Shown here piece after piece: positions 1 to 9,643 of a DNA stretch of 64,000 nucleotides. The notes beneath the pieces are model-generated. The model had not been told where the DNA came from and did no database searches. It saw only the letters and a list, made by a program, of their open reading frames with translations. The translations under genes and the position numbers were made by a program. The DNA lies in NCBI RefSeq assembly GCF_030128825.1, contig NZ_CP119127.1, positions 4,639,501-4,703,500 on the forward strand. The letters are read 5' to 3'. The DNA comes from Sphingobium sp. WTD-1. Lineage in GTDB: Bacteria; Pseudomonadota; Alphaproteobacteria; Sphingomonadales; Sphingomonadaceae. Position 1 is the stretch's first letter. Each line of letters starts with the position of its first letter.

Positions 1-68
1 CAAGCGGGATCATGCGATGCCCAGTCGGGTAATCCAATATTTACCTCCCATGGATACCAAGCTGTTGG

Positions 69-89
69 GTTGCCGGGCCATCCGGCAAC
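69..89 (+). other. Leader hairpin upstream of the HerA-like gene
   Basis: A perfect 8-bp inverted repeat (gttgccgg / ccggcaac) with a 5-nt loop ends about 20 bp before the start codon at 109. It is followed by a G run, not a T run, so it is not a standard intrinsic terminator in either direction. It may be a 5' UTR structure. The function is unknown. Confidence 0.3.
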
Positions 90-108
90 GGGGGGACAAT
101 AGAGGCAC

Positions 109-1779
109 ATGACCCAGATGCCGGGCGCACAACAATTTTCGCACGACAGGGCGCCTGCCTCATCGCCGCCAGCCCCCGGCCTGATCCAGCCGCTCGGCAT
201 GGTATTCCAGATCGCCGGCTCCAGTTCGAAGGTAATGGTCGATCCCCAATGCCTTTCCGCCTTCACCCATGATCTTGATCCCTGCATCGCGATGGCCGGC
301 CAGGTTGGCAGCCAGGTCAAGATGCGCGTCGGCGAGCGCTGGCTGATCGCCAATATCCGTTCACTCGTCCTCGACCGCAGCAATGGCGGCGCGATCATTG
401 CCGACATCGATTTCCTGGGCGAAGGCGACGAGGAGAAGCTGACGGGCCGAATCTACGGCTTCCGGCGCGGCGTCACCCGTTACCCTACGCCCGGCACCGA
501 CATCTATCCGGTGTCGAGTTACGACATGCAGCAGATATATGCCGCCGACGATCGCCCCCATGTGCAGATCGGCACCGTCTATCCGACCATGGACACCCGC
601 GCCGCCCTCTATGTCGATTCAATGCTGGGCAAGCATTTCGCGCTCCTGGGTTCGACAGGCACCGGCAAGTCGACCAGCGCGGCGCTGATCCTGCACCGTA
701 TCTGCGACCTGTCGCCGCAAGGGCATATCGTCATGATCGATCCCCATGGCGAATATGGTGCCGCCTTTCAGCAGAATGGCGCGGTGTTCGACGTGAACAA
801 CCTCGCCCTGCCCTATTGGCTGATGAATTTCGAGGAACATTGCGAGGTGTTCGTCACCTCGGAGGGCGCCGAACGGACGCAGGATTGCGACATTCTCGCC
901 AAGTGCCTGCTCGCCGCACGAATGAAGAACCGCCTGGCCGAGAGCATCGGCCGCCTGACGGTGGATTCGCCCGTCCCCTATCTTCTGTCCGATCTGACCG
1001 CGATCCTGCAGAATGAGATGGGCAAGCTGGAAAAGGGTACTGGTTCCCTTCCCTATATCCGCCTCAAGTCCAAGGTCGACGAGATCAAGGGCGATCCGCG
1101 TTATTCCTTCATGTTCTCCGGCATGCTGGTGGCGGATTCGATGCAGGCCTTCCTGGCCAAGATCTTCCGCCTGCCCTCAGGCGGCAAACCGATCTCGATC
1201 ATCGACGTGTCCTCCATGCCCTCCGACATCACCTCGGTGGTCGTCTCGGTGCTATCGCGGCTGGTGTTCGACTATGCGCTGTGGGCGCGCGACGAACCGC
1301 AGCGGCCGATCCTCCTGGTCTGCGAGGAAGCCCATCGCTACATCCCCGCCAGCACCGCCGGCGGCGGCCAGGCTGTGCGCCGCATCCTGGAGCGGATCGC
1401 CAAGGAAGGCCGCAAATATGGCGTCTCGCTGGGCCTCATCACCCAGCGTCCGTCGGACCTGGCCGAGGGCGTGCTGTCGCAGTGCGGCACCATCATCTCG
1501 ATGCGCCTCAACAACGACCGCGACCAGGCCTTCGTGAAGGCGGCCATGCCCGAAGGCGCGCGTGGCTTCCTCGATTCGATTCCTGCCCTGCGCAACCGGG
1601 AGGCGATCATCTGCGGCGAAGGCGTCGCCGTGCCGATCCGCGTCGCGCTCGACAATCTGGAAGAAACGCGGCGCCCCGCCTCGGGCGATCCAAGCTTCAC
1701 CCAGCTCTGGCGCCAGGCCGGCGGCGAGGACGACATCCTTACCCGCACCATCACCCGCTGGCGCAACCAGGGCCGTTGA
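109..1779 (+). CDS. HerA-like P-loop ATPase (DUF87 family)
   Basis: A 556-residue ATPase of the HerA/FtsK superfamily, a group that translocates DNA or works with nucleases. Residues 181-189 are a clear Walker A (GSTGTGKST), followed by the aspartate/histidine strand MIDPHGEYG typical of DUF87 proteins. Near residue 405 is a hydrophobic Walker B ending CEEAHRYIP, and then the QRPSDL sensor/arginine region. The N-terminal ~165 residues form the beta-barrel-like HAS domain expected of HerA. The ATG at 109 follows a weak AGAGG. No NurA-type nuclease gene is adjacent: the downstream neighbour is a convergent MATE exporter with a 14-bp gap. A DNA-processing role is inferred from the family only. 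Confidence 0.8.
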   Translation: MTQMPGAQQFSHDRAPASSPPAPGLIQPLGMVFQIAGSSSKVMVDPQCLSAFTHDLDPCIAMAGQVGSQVKMRVGERWLIANIRSLVLDRSNGGAIIADIDFLGEGDEEKLTGRIYGFRRGVTRYPTPGTDIYPVSSYDMQQIYAADDRPHVQIGTVYPTMDTRAALYVDSMLGKHFALLGSTGTGKSTSAALILHRICDLSPQGHIVMIDPHGEYGAAFQQNGAVFDVNNLALPYWLMNFEEHCEVFVTSEGAERTQDCDILAKCLLAARMKNRLAESIGRLTVDSPVPYLLSDLTAILQNEMGKLEKGTGSLPYIRLKSKVDEIKGDPRYSFMFSGMLVADSMQAFLAKIFRLPSGGKPISIIDVSSMPSDITSVVVSVLSRLVFDYALWARDEPQRPILLVCEEAHRYIPASTAGGGQAVRRILERIAKEGRKYGVSLGLITQRPSDLAEGVLSQCGTIISMRLNNDRDQAFVKAAMPEGARGFLDSIPALRNREAIICGEGVAVPIRVALDNLEETRRPASGDPSFTQLWRQAGGEDDILTRTITRWRNQGR

Positions 1780-1793
1780 GCGGCGCTCCGGCT

Positions 1794-3245
1794 TCAGCCG
1801 GTCGGCGCGATCCGACCGGCCGGCTCGGTCTCGCTATGCACCGCCTCGCGGCATTCCTCTTCATGCATCGGCACCATCAGCTTGGCCTTGCGCCAGCCGC
1901 CCTGCCAATAGACCAGAGCCGCGAGCGTCAGTGACACCGCCGACCCCACCGGGAAGCTCAGCCACAGCGCATCCGCGCCGATCCGGGGATAGGCGAGATA
2001 ATAGAAGCCCAGCCGCACCGCGAAGAGGGTGAAGACCAGGATCAGCAGCGGCGCCACCACCACGCCATTGGCGCGCATCACCCCAAACAGGATCATGGTG
2101 CAGCCGAACAGCATGAAGCTCCAGCTCGCCAGCAACTGCATGTTCCAGGCCGCATCGATCACCGCCTGGTTATGGCTCAGGAACAGCGCCAGCAGCGCTT
2201 CATGGAAGATCAGGATGACGACAACCATCGCGCCGGTGATGGCCAGCAGATAGGATATGCCATAGCCGGTGATCCGGCTGATCCGGTCCCAGCGTCCTGC
2301 GCCGATATTCTGCGCTGCCATGGCGCTGACCGCCGCCCCCATCGCCATCGCCGGCATCTGCAGATAGGTCCAGATCTGCTGCGCCGCGCCATAGGCCGCC
2401 GTCACCAGAAACCCCTCGCGATTGACCAGGCCGATCATCACCAGGCCGGACGTCGACATGACGATCATCTGCAGGCCCATCGGCAGGCCCTTGGTCGACA
2501 GCACCCGCATCTCGTCCATCGCGGGCCTGAGATAGCCAAGCTCGGCGCCGCGAAGCCGCAACGGCAGATCCTTGGCATAGGTATAGATGACCAGCGCGAT
2601 CAGGCTGACGAACCCCGCCGCCGCCGTTGCCGCCGCCGAACCGCCAATGCCCATGGCCGGGATCGGACCCAGCCCCAGGATCAGCACCGGATTGAGCACC
2701 AGGTCGATCGCCACCGACAGGATCATGAAGATCAACGGCGTGCGCGCGTCGCCGGTGCCGCGCAGCCCCATCATCATCATCACGCTCAGCAGCGAGGCCG
2801 GCATCGCGACGAAGATGACGCGCAAATAGGTCAGTGCCATATCAAATGCTTCGGGAGGGGTCGCCAGCAGATGGAGCAGCGCCGGCCCACCGAACCAGCC
2901 CGCCACCGCGACGCCCATGGCCAGCAGGAAGCAGAAGCCGACCGCCGAACCAAACGCCCGCCGCGCCGCATCCATGTCGCGCGCGCCGACCGCCTGCGCG
3001 ATCATCACTGTCGACGCCATGCCGAAGCCGAACACGACGGAGAACATCAGGAACATGATGATATTGGCGTTCGCCGTCGCGGCGAGCGCCTGTGGCCCCA
3101 GGAAGCGACCGACCCAGATCGCGTTGATCGATCCGTTCAGCGACTGGAGGATATTGGACGCCAGCGTCGGGATGGCGAATGTCAGCAAGGTGGAGGCGAT
3201 CGGCCCCTGTGTCAGGTCCCGCGCCCCTTGTGCCCCTGCTGCCAT
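1794..3245 (-). CDS. MATE family efflux transporter
   Basis: A 483-residue inner-membrane antiporter of the MATE/DinF family, which exports drugs or metabolites against Na+ or H+. The usual two-fold repeat of six helices is visible. The first copy starts with TLLTFAIPTLASNILQSLNG and the second near KGLPMGLQMIVMSTSG. The length and the conserved G-P-A-rich first helix fit the family well. It runs convergently with the HerA-like gene and lies about 45 bp beyond the end of valS on the same strand. The substrate cannot be read from sequence. Confidence 0.88.
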   Translation of the reverse strand: MAAGAQGARDLTQGPIASTLLTFAIPTLASNILQSLNGSINAIWVGRFLGPQALAATANANIIMFLMFSVVFGFGMASTVMIAQAVGARDMDAARRAFGSAVGFCFLLAMGVAVAGWFGGPALLHLLATPPEAFDMALTYLRVIFVAMPASLLSVMMMMGLRGTGDARTPLIFMILSVAIDLVLNPVLILGLGPIPAMGIGGSAAATAAAGFVSLIALVIYTYAKDLPLRLRGAELGYLRPAMDEMRVLSTKGLPMGLQMIVMSTSGLVMIGLVNREGFLVTAAYGAAQQIWTYLQMPAMAMGAAVSAMAAQNIGAGRWDRISRITGYGISYLLAITGAMVVVILIFHEALLALFLSHNQAVIDAAWNMQLLASWSFMLFGCTMILFGVMRANGVVVAPLLILVFTLFAVRLGFYYLAYPRIGADALWLSFPVGSAVSLTLAALVYWQGGWRKAKLMVPMHEEECREAVHSETEPAGRIAPTG

Positions 3246-3289
3246 TCGCCCTTACCCCTTATCCCCGATTGCGGCGCAGGCTAGGCGGC

Positions 3290-5989
3290 TCAGCCCAGCC
3301 GGTCCAGTGCCGCCTTCAGCCTTTCCGCCTCGGCGGTCTTTTCGGCATGATCCTCGCGCGCCTTGGCAACGGCCTCGGGCTTGGCCTTCTCGACAAAGGC
3401 CGGGTTGGACAGGCGACCGCCCAGCGAATCCCGCTCCTTAGCCGCCGCTGCCAGCGCCTTTTCGAGGCGGGTCTTTTCCGCCGCAATGTCGATCACGCCT
3501 TCCAGCGGCAGGATGAAGGTCGCCTCGTCGACGACGATCTGCGCCGCGCCGCCGGCGACATCCTCGCCAAAGGCCAGACTCTCGATCCGGCCCAGACGCG
3601 CCAGCGCCGCGCCCTGGCGATCCAGGCGGCCACGGGTTGCGTCCGCCGCATCGCGCACGACCATGCGCAGCTTGGCGCCCGGCGGCACGTTGAGTTCGGT
3701 CCGCGCGGTGCGGATCGCGCTCACCAGCCGGATCAGCCAGTCGATCTCGCCCTGTGCATCGGTGTCGACCTCATAGAGAGCGACCGGCCATTCCGCGACG
3801 ATCAGTTCCTGCGCGCGCTGCCCGGTCAGCTGCCACAATTCTTCGGTGATGAAGGGCATGAAGGGGTGCAGCATCACCAGGATCTGGTCGAACGCCCAGC
3901 CGGCAACGGCCTTCGTCTCGTCGTCCATCGAACCCTTGGTCAGTTCGATATACCAGTCGCAATACTGGTCCCAGACGAAGTGATAGATGGCGTTGGCGCC
4001 CGCGTCGAAGCGCAGTTCGGCCATGGCGGTGTCGATCGCCTGCACCGTCGCCACCGTTTCGGCGATGATCCAGCGGTTGACCGGCAGCGTGGCATGCGGC
4101 GCTTCGCGGCTGGTCGAGGCCGTGACGCCATTGGCCTGCAGGAAGCGCGCCGCGTTCCACAGCTTGGTCGCGAAGTTGCGATAGCCCTCGACCCGCTTCT
4201 CATCCATCTTCACGTCGCGGCCCTGACTTTCCATCGCCGCCATGAAGAAGCGCAGCGCATCCGCGCCGAACTTTTCGATCAGGCCCAGCGGATCGACGAC
4301 ATTGCCCTTGGACTTGGACATTTTCTGGCCGTCGGCTGCGCGCACCAGGCCATGGAGATAGAGCTTCTTCCACGGCACATCGCCCATGAACTCCATGCCC
4401 TGCATCGCCATGCGCGCATCCCAGAAGAACAGGATGTCGAAGCCGGAGATCAGCAGGTCATTGGGATAATGGCGGCTGAGCGTCTCGCTCTGTTCCGGCC
4501 AGCCCAGCGTGCCGAACGGCCACAAGGCGGACGAGAACCAGGTGTCGAGAACGTCAGGGTCGCGGACCAGCTTCTTGTTGCCGGCCTGCAGCTGCGCCTC
4601 TTCCTCGGTCTCGGCGACATAGGCATTGCCTTCATCATCAAACCAGGCCGGGATCTGATGGCCCCACCAGAGCTGGCGCGACACGCACCAGGGCTGGATA
4701 TTCTCCATCCAGTTGAAGAAGGTCTTTTCCCAACTCTTGGGGACGATCTCGATCCGGCCGTCGCGCACCGCCTGCATCGGCGCCACCGCCAGCTTGCCGG
4801 CGTCGACATACCATTGATCCGTCAGCCAGGGCTCGATCACCACGCCCGAACGGTCGCCATAGGGTGTCTGGATCGTGCGCGGCTCGAAATCGGCGGCGAC
4901 GTCCTCGCCTTCCTTGTTCTTGGTGACGTGCGGAACCAGCAGGCCCAGCGCCTTCATCTCGGCGACGACGATTTCGCGCGCGCCGTCCACGCCGTCCTTC
5001 TTGAAGCGGTGCAGCCCCAGGAAACGATCGGGGATCAGGCCGTCGGCGGTCTGCACGACATTGGCGTCGGCATCGAACATGTTGAGCATGTCCGCGGCCT
5101 TCATGCCCGCGCGCTTGCCGACCTCGAAATCGTTGAAGTCATGGCCCGGCGTGATCTTGACCGCGCCCGAACCCAGTTCCGGATCGGCATGTTCGTCGGC
5201 GACGATCTTGAAGCGGCGGCCGGTGATCGGCTGGAGAATCTCCTTGCCAATGACCGCCTGATAGCGGGCATCGTCGGGATGCACGGCGATCGCCATGTCG
5301 GCCAGCATGGTTTCCGGCCGGGTGGTAGCGACGACGATATGGTCGCTGCCATCGGCCAGGGTCACGCCGTCCGCCAGCGGATAGCGGAAGCGCCAGAAGC
5401 CGCCTTGCGTTTCCTTGGTCTCGACTTCCAGGTCGGAAATGGCCGAGCGGAAATGCGGGTCCCAATTGACCAGACGCTTGTCGCGATAGAGCAGGCCGCG
5501 CTGGTGCAGCTCCACGAACACCTTGATGACGGCCTTGGAAAAGCCCTCGTCCATGGTGAAGCGCTCATTGGCCCAGTCCATCGAACAGCCGAGGCGCCGT
5601 AGCTGGCTGGTGATCGCGCCGCCGCTTTCCGCCTTCCAGTCCCACACCTTGGCGACGAAATCGTCGCGGCTGAAATCGGTGCGCTTCTGCCCGGCCGCGT
5701 TCAACTGCCGCTCGACCACCATCTGGGTCGCGATGCCGGCATGGTCGGTGCCGACCACCCACAACGCATCCTTGCCGCGCAGCCGCTCGTAACGCACGAC
5801 GATGTCCTGCAGCGTATTGTCGAGCGCATGGCCGACATGCAGGCTGCCGGTCACGTTCGGCGGCGGATTGACGATGGTGAAGGGTTCCGCGCCCGGACGG
5901 TCCGGACGGAACAGGCCATTGGCCTCCCAATGCTGGTACCAGCGGGTCTCGATGGCGGCGGGGTCAAAGGTTTTGGGCAGTTCGGTCAT
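3290..5989 (-). CDS. valS: Valyl-tRNA synthetase
   Basis: An 899-residue class I aminoacyl-tRNA synthetase that charges tRNA-Val. The HIGH signature is present as LHVGHAL within [14 protein letters not shown] near residue 45, and KMSKSKGN near residue 560. The CP1 editing domain carries the TTRPET motif. The C-terminal ~65 residues form the Lys/Ala/Glu-rich coiled coil typical of ValRS, which binds tRNA. In many alphaproteobacteria valS follows tolC and the popZ/DUF2497 gene directly. Here the same order holds on the minus strand, but a peptidase and a toxin-like pair sit between popZ and valS. Confidence 0.97.
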   Translation of the reverse strand: MTELPKTFDPAAIETRWYQHWEANGLFRPDRPGAEPFTIVNPPPNVTGSLHVGHALDNTLQDIVVRYERLRGKDALWVVGTDHAGIATQMVVERQLNAAGQKRTDFSRDDFVAKVWDWKAESGGAITSQLRRLGCSMDWANERFTMDEGFSKAVIKVFVELHQRGLLYRDKRLVNWDPHFRSAISDLEVETKETQGGFWRFRYPLADGVTLADGSDHIVVATTRPETMLADMAIAVHPDDARYQAVIGKEILQPITGRRFKIVADEHADPELGSGAVKITPGHDFNDFEVGKRAGMKAADMLNMFDADANVVQTADGLIPDRFLGLHRFKKDGVDGAREIVVAEMKALGLLVPHVTKNKEGEDVAADFEPRTIQTPYGDRSGVVIEPWLTDQWYVDAGKLAVAPMQAVRDGRIEIVPKSWEKTFFNWMENIQPWCVSRQLWWGHQIPAWFDDEGNAYVAETEEEAQLQAGNKKLVRDPDVLDTWFSSALWPFGTLGWPEQSETLSRHYPNDLLISGFDILFFWDARMAMQGMEFMGDVPWKKLYLHGLVRAADGQKMSKSKGNVVDPLGLIEKFGADALRFFMAAMESQGRDVKMDEKRVEGYRNFATKLWNAARFLQANGVTASTSREAPHATLPVNRWIIAETVATVQAIDTAMAELRFDAGANAIYHFVWDQYCDWYIELTKGSMDDETKAVAGWAFDQILVMLHPFMPFITEELWQLTGQRAQELIVAEWPVALYEVDTDAQGEIDWLIRLVSAIRTARTELNVPPGAKLRMVVRDAADATRGRLDRQGAALARLGRIESLAFGEDVAGGAAQIVVDEATFILPLEGVIDIAAEKTRLEKALAAAAKERDSLGGRLSNPAFVEKAKPEAVAKAREDHAEKTAEAERLKAALDRLG

Positions 5990-6036
5990 GATCGCGCTTT
6001 AACGCCTGCCGCACGACACGCAAGGCATGGCGCGCG

Positions 6037-6633
6037 TCAGATCAGGCTATCCATGACTTCCGAAGGCAGGCCAGCGCGGATCGTGATGCTGCCATCCCCC
6101 TTTCGGGCGACCAGTTGCGGTTCGCTCAGGCTGTTGTCGAACACCCAGGCCCGATCCGCCTGGTCGAAGAACCAGCGCAGTTGCGCGAAGGATCTTATGC
6201 GCCGCGCCGCCACCTTGTCGGCCGGCACATCATGCCCGCCCTTCGCCACGCGATAGGCGATCCGTTCCAGCTGGCGCTCCACCGAATCCAGATAGACATA
6301 GATCAGCCGTATCTCGAAGCCGCGCGCCCGTGCCTTCTCCACCAACCGCCGATATTTGGGACTGGACAGCACAGTCTCGACGCCGATGGTCTGATGTACG
6401 TCGATCGACGCATCCAGCCAGGCCTCGATCCTCTGCACGGCCGCCAGATTGGCGGCATCCTGCACCAATCCTTCGCTTTCCCGCAACCGGGCGGTCAGCA
6501 GATCGGGATTGATGATCCAGACCGAACCATCAAATTCGGCCACGTCGCTGCGACCATAGGCCGAGCTTTTGCCACAGCCATTGGGGCCTGCGACGATCCA
6601 CAGGCGCGGCCGCGCATGGCCCTTGCCGATCAA
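6037..6633 (-). CDS. Zeta-toxin-like P-loop kinase
   Basis: A 198-residue P-loop protein. Residues 10-24 read RLWIVAGPNGCGKSS, a Walker A of the zeta-toxin/AAA type. This is followed by a DLLTARLRE segment and a central ETVLSSPKY region like those of chromosomal zeta-toxin-family proteins. Zeta toxins phosphorylate UDP-N-acetylglucosamine, but many chromosomal members have no shown toxicity. The only start in frame before the P-loop is TTG at 6633. It overlaps the stop of the upstream 71-residue gene (TTGA), so translational coupling is likely and supports this start. The pair may be a toxin-antitoxin unit; that is inference. Confidence 0.7.
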   Translation of the reverse strand: MIGKGHARPRLWIVAGPNGCGKSSAYGRSDVAEFDGSVWIINPDLLTARLRESEGLVQDAANLAAVQRIEAWLDASIDVHQTIGVETVLSSPKYRRLVEKARARGFEIRLIYVYLDSVERQLERIAYRVAKGGHDVPADKVAARRIRSFAQLRWFFDQADRAWVFDNSLSEPQLVARKGDGSITIRAGLPSEVMDSLI

Positions 6634-6845
6634 ATCTTGTCCCTGATCGCCTTATTCTCTTCCCGCGCCTTGCGAACGCTGGCGCGGAAGGAGGCGAGGA
6701 ATTCGGCCTCGAACTGCGGGCTGTCGGCATCGACCACCCGCAGCTTGACGGTCTTGCCGTCCTTGTGGACGGTCCGGTATCTGGGCTTGCCCGGCTTGCC
6801 GAGGTCGATGGGACCATCGACGATATCGACCTTCATCTTTGCCAT
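6630..6845 (-). CDS. Small protein coupled to the zeta-like kinase
   Basis: A 71-residue, charged, soluble protein with no signal peptide or membrane segment. The first half is a basic beta-rich stretch (KPRYRTVHKDGKTVKLRVV). The second half is a predicted amphipathic helix (EAEFLASFRASVRKAREENK). Its stop overlaps the TTG start of the zeta-like gene by 4 nt, so the two are surely co-translated. I do not recognise a named family. Position and size would suit an antitoxin or a partner chaperone, but no DNA-binding motif is visible. Confidence 0.6.
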   Translation of the reverse strand: MAKMKVDIVDGPIDLGKPGKPRYRTVHKDGKTVKLRVVDADSPQFEAEFLASFRASVRKAREENKAIRDKI

Positions 6846-6883
6846 GGGGTCAATATAGCAGGCCGGGCCAGGCCCTCAAAGGC

Positions 6884-8944
6884 TCATTTCTCCTTGGCCG
6901 CGCCGGTCCACTGGTCCAGCCAGCCCAGCGCCTCGTCATACCATTGCAGCGAGTTCTTGGGCTTCAGCACCCAGTGATTCTCGTCCGGGAAGACGACTAG
7001 GCGCGACGGAATCTCCCGCCGCTGCAAGGCGGTGAAGGCGGCCAGCCCCTGGGTATAGGGAATGCGGAAATCCTTCTCGCCGGTCACGACCAGCATCGGC
7101 GTCTTCCACTGGGCGACATGATTGACCGGGTTCCATTTCTCGAACTCCTCCGGCTTCTCATAATAGGGGCCGCCATGCTCCCATTCGTCGAACCACAGTT
7201 CCTCGGTCTCATAGGCCATGGCGCGGGCGTCGAACACGCCGTCATGCTGGACGATGCACTTGAAGCCGTCGGCCCACTGCCCCTCGATCCAGTTCATCAT
7301 ATAACCGCCATAGCTGGCGCCGAGCGCACAGCCATTCTTGGCATCGACATTGGCGTCCTTCGCCGCCGCCGCTGCCAGGCCCAGCTTCAGATCCTCCAGC
7401 GGCTTGCCGCCCCAGTCCTGGTTGATCGCATCGGTGAAGGCCTGGCCATAGCCGGTCGAGCCATGGAAATCGACGATCACCGCGGCATAGCCATGGGCCG
7501 CGAACGCCTTGGGGTTCCAGCGATAGGACCAGCTGTCATTGAAGCTGCCCTGCGGCCCGCCATGCACCAGGAAGGCGACCGGCAGCTTGCCCTTAGCGCC
7601 CATGGGCTTCACGATCTGCCCCCACACGGTGTCGCCATTGGCGCCCTTGAAGCTGAAGCGCTGGACCGACACGTCGTCCACCCCGGCCAGCTTCTGCGCG
7701 TTGACATTCGTCAGGCGCACCGGCTTGCCTTTCGCCGGCATCTTCCAGAAATCGGCCGGCGACTGGATGCTGTCCAGCGCATAGACGAAACCGCCATCGG
7801 GCAGCGGCACGACGCTGCCGGCATGGCCCTTTTCGGTGAGGCGCGTCACCTTGCCCGATGCGGCGTCCACCCGGAACACCGGATTGTCGAGCACGTCATT
7901 GGCAGTGACCAGCAGCCCCTTGCCATGCGCTTCCCAGGCGATCGACCCGATCGAACGATCCCAGCCCTCGGTCAGCGCGCGCGTCTCGCCTGTGGCGATG
8001 TTGCGCAGCATCAGCACCAACCGATCGGCCTCATAGCCCGGCCGCTTCATCGCGGCATAGGCCAGCCATTTGCCGTCGGGCGACACCACCGGCATCGTGT
8101 CGGTCGCATCATTGGCGTCGGTCAGGTTGACCGGCTTGGCGCTGCCGTCGGCCGGTACGCTGAAGATGTTGAGGTTGGTCGACAGCGGCTCGATCCGCCC
8201 CGCCTCGCGCAGGGTGAAGAACAGCGTCTTGCCATCCGCGCTCCAGGCCAGTTCCTCGGCACCGCCAAAGGGCTTGGACGGGCTGTCACCGACCAGGCCG
8301 CCCATCACCGACACCGCCTTGCCGCCCGCGACCGGCATGACGAATATCTGCGAGCGCTGGCCATCGCTCCACGTATCCCAGTGGCGCACGAACAGCTGGT
8401 CATAGACCCGGCCGCTGCCCGCGCTCGGCGGGGTCGGCGCCTGCACATCGTCGATCGTGCGCGCACCGACCGGCCGGTCGGCCCATAGCGCCACCTTGTC
8501 ACCTTGGGGATTCAGCAAGAAACCGGAAATGCCACCGGGCGCCTTGCTGATCTGCACCGGCTGACCCCCCGCGATCGGCGCGCGCCACAACTGGTCGTCG
8601 CCGCTGGCGTTGGAGACATAATAAAGCGCGCCGCCGTCGGCCGAAAAGACCGGCGACGCCTCATTCTTGTCGGGCACCGATGCGATCAGCCGGGGCACCT
8701 GCCCCGCCTTGTCGATCGCCAGCAGATACAGGTCGGTGCGGCCGCGATTATTGGCGAGATCCGTACTGCGCAGCTGATAGGCCATCCACTTGCCGTCCGG
8801 CGACACGGTCGGCGACGACACCCGGTCCAGCGACACCATGTCATTGGGCGTGAAGGGACGGGCAGCCGCCGGCGCCACCAGCGCAGACGACAGCATCGGC
8901 GACAGGGCCAATGCGCCAAGGCCGGCAAGCAGGATATGTTTCAT
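6884..8944 (-). CDS. S9 family peptidase (acylaminoacyl-peptidase type), secreted
   Basis: A 686-residue serine peptidase with an N-terminal signal peptide (hydrophobic stretch from residue 4, cleavage probably after APAAA near residue 28). The N-terminal half is a seven-bladed beta-propeller with repeated SPDGKWMAY / SADGKTLFF motifs. The C-terminal alpha/beta-hydrolase domain carries GASYGG with the catalytic Ser at residue 544, the Asp in GEKDFRIP and the His in DENHWV. It likely trims peptides in the periplasm. It is transcribed alone between popZ and the zeta-like pair. Confidence 0.93.
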   Translation of the reverse strand: MKHILLAGLGALALSPMLSSALVAPAAARPFTPNDMVSLDRVSSPTVSPDGKWMAYQLRSTDLANNRGRTDLYLLAIDKAGQVPRLIASVPDKNEASPVFSADGGALYYVSNASGDDQLWRAPIAGGQPVQISKAPGGISGFLLNPQGDKVALWADRPVGARTIDDVQAPTPPSAGSGRVYDQLFVRHWDTWSDGQRSQIFVMPVAGGKAVSVMGGLVGDSPSKPFGGAEELAWSADGKTLFFTLREAGRIEPLSTNLNIFSVPADGSAKPVNLTDANDATDTMPVVSPDGKWLAYAAMKRPGYEADRLVLMLRNIATGETRALTEGWDRSIGSIAWEAHGKGLLVTANDVLDNPVFRVDAASGKVTRLTEKGHAGSVVPLPDGGFVYALDSIQSPADFWKMPAKGKPVRLTNVNAQKLAGVDDVSVQRFSFKGANGDTVWGQIVKPMGAKGKLPVAFLVHGGPQGSFNDSWSYRWNPKAFAAHGYAAVIVDFHGSTGYGQAFTDAINQDWGGKPLEDLKLGLAAAAAKDANVDAKNGCALGASYGGYMMNWIEGQWADGFKCIVQHDGVFDARAMAYETEELWFDEWEHGGPYYEKPEEFEKWNPVNHVAQWKTPMLVVTGEKDFRIPYTQGLAAFTALQRREIPSRLVVFPDENHWVLKPKNSLQWYDEALGWLDQWTGAAKEK

Positions 8945-9085
8945 GGAAAAATCACCCTCGGATCGAAAACACGGCGTGCCGGCGCATGCGATGCACGGCC
9001 GGGCGCGTCGATGAGATGATCCGTGGTCTAGGCGTGCCTTACGCCCCCGGCAAGAGGCCGGCGCGCGATCGCCGGCCTGTCGGCC

Positions 9086-9598
9086 TCAGCGGCCGGTGAT
9101 GCGGGAGATTTCCTTGGCGACCATGTCCTCGACCAGCGCGGGCAGGCGCGCGTCGAGCCATTCCTTGAGCATCGGCCGCAGCATCGAGCGAACCAGAGCC
9201 TCCAGCGTATTGTCCTCGCCCTCGCGCGGGCTGACCAGCATGGTGGACAGGGCCGAGAGCGAATGACGCGCGGCCACTTCGCTTTCCACCGACAGGATCG
9301 AGTCGCCGTCCGATTCGGACGGGGCCACGGCCTTCACGGCGCGGGTCGACTTGGGCGCGGGCATCACTTCCTCCACCGGAATCTCGTCGGTCAGTTCCAG
9401 CACTTCCTCGACCTCGGCCGACATCACCGCATGGGACGCGGCACTCAGGTCGATCGGGGTCTTCTGGCGGCGCTGCGGCGCGGCCTGAACGGCATCCTCG
9501 CCCTCTTCGGCGATGATCCGCTTGATGGACGAGAGTATCTCTTCCATCGAGGGTTCCTTGGTCATGTCACCCATGGATAATTCCCGTCCAAATTTCAT
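9086..9598 (-). CDS. popZ: PopZ-family polar organising protein (DUF2497)
   Basis: A 170-residue acidic protein with the PopZ/DUF2497 layout. It has an N-terminal helix containing MEEILSSIKRIIAEE, a long Pro/Glu/Val-rich disordered middle, and a C-terminal three-helix assembly region ending in LEALVRSMLRPMLKEWLD and a final RITGR. In Caulobacter PopZ self-assembles at the cell pole and anchors ParB/parS; a similar role here is inferred. The internal ATG giving MGDMTKEPS, preceded by GGACGGG, is an equally good start. It sits between tolC and, after an insertion, valS. Confidence 0.88.
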   Translation of the reverse strand: MKFGRELSMGDMTKEPSMEEILSSIKRIIAEEGEDAVQAAPQRRQKTPIDLSAASHAVMSAEVEEVLELTDEIPVEEVMPAPKSTRAVKAVAPSESDGDSILSVESEVAARHSLSALSTMLVSPREGEDNTLEALVRSMLRPMLKEWLDARLPALVEDMVAKEISRITGR

Positions 9599-9643
9599 TC
9601 CGCACCTATTCCGCCAAGATTACCTGTTCAGGTTAACAAGCGG

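Noticed and set aside
3179..5602. An 807-residue plus-strand frame opposite valS
   Set aside because: It is the antisense shadow of valS: His/Arg/Gln-biased composition and no motifs.
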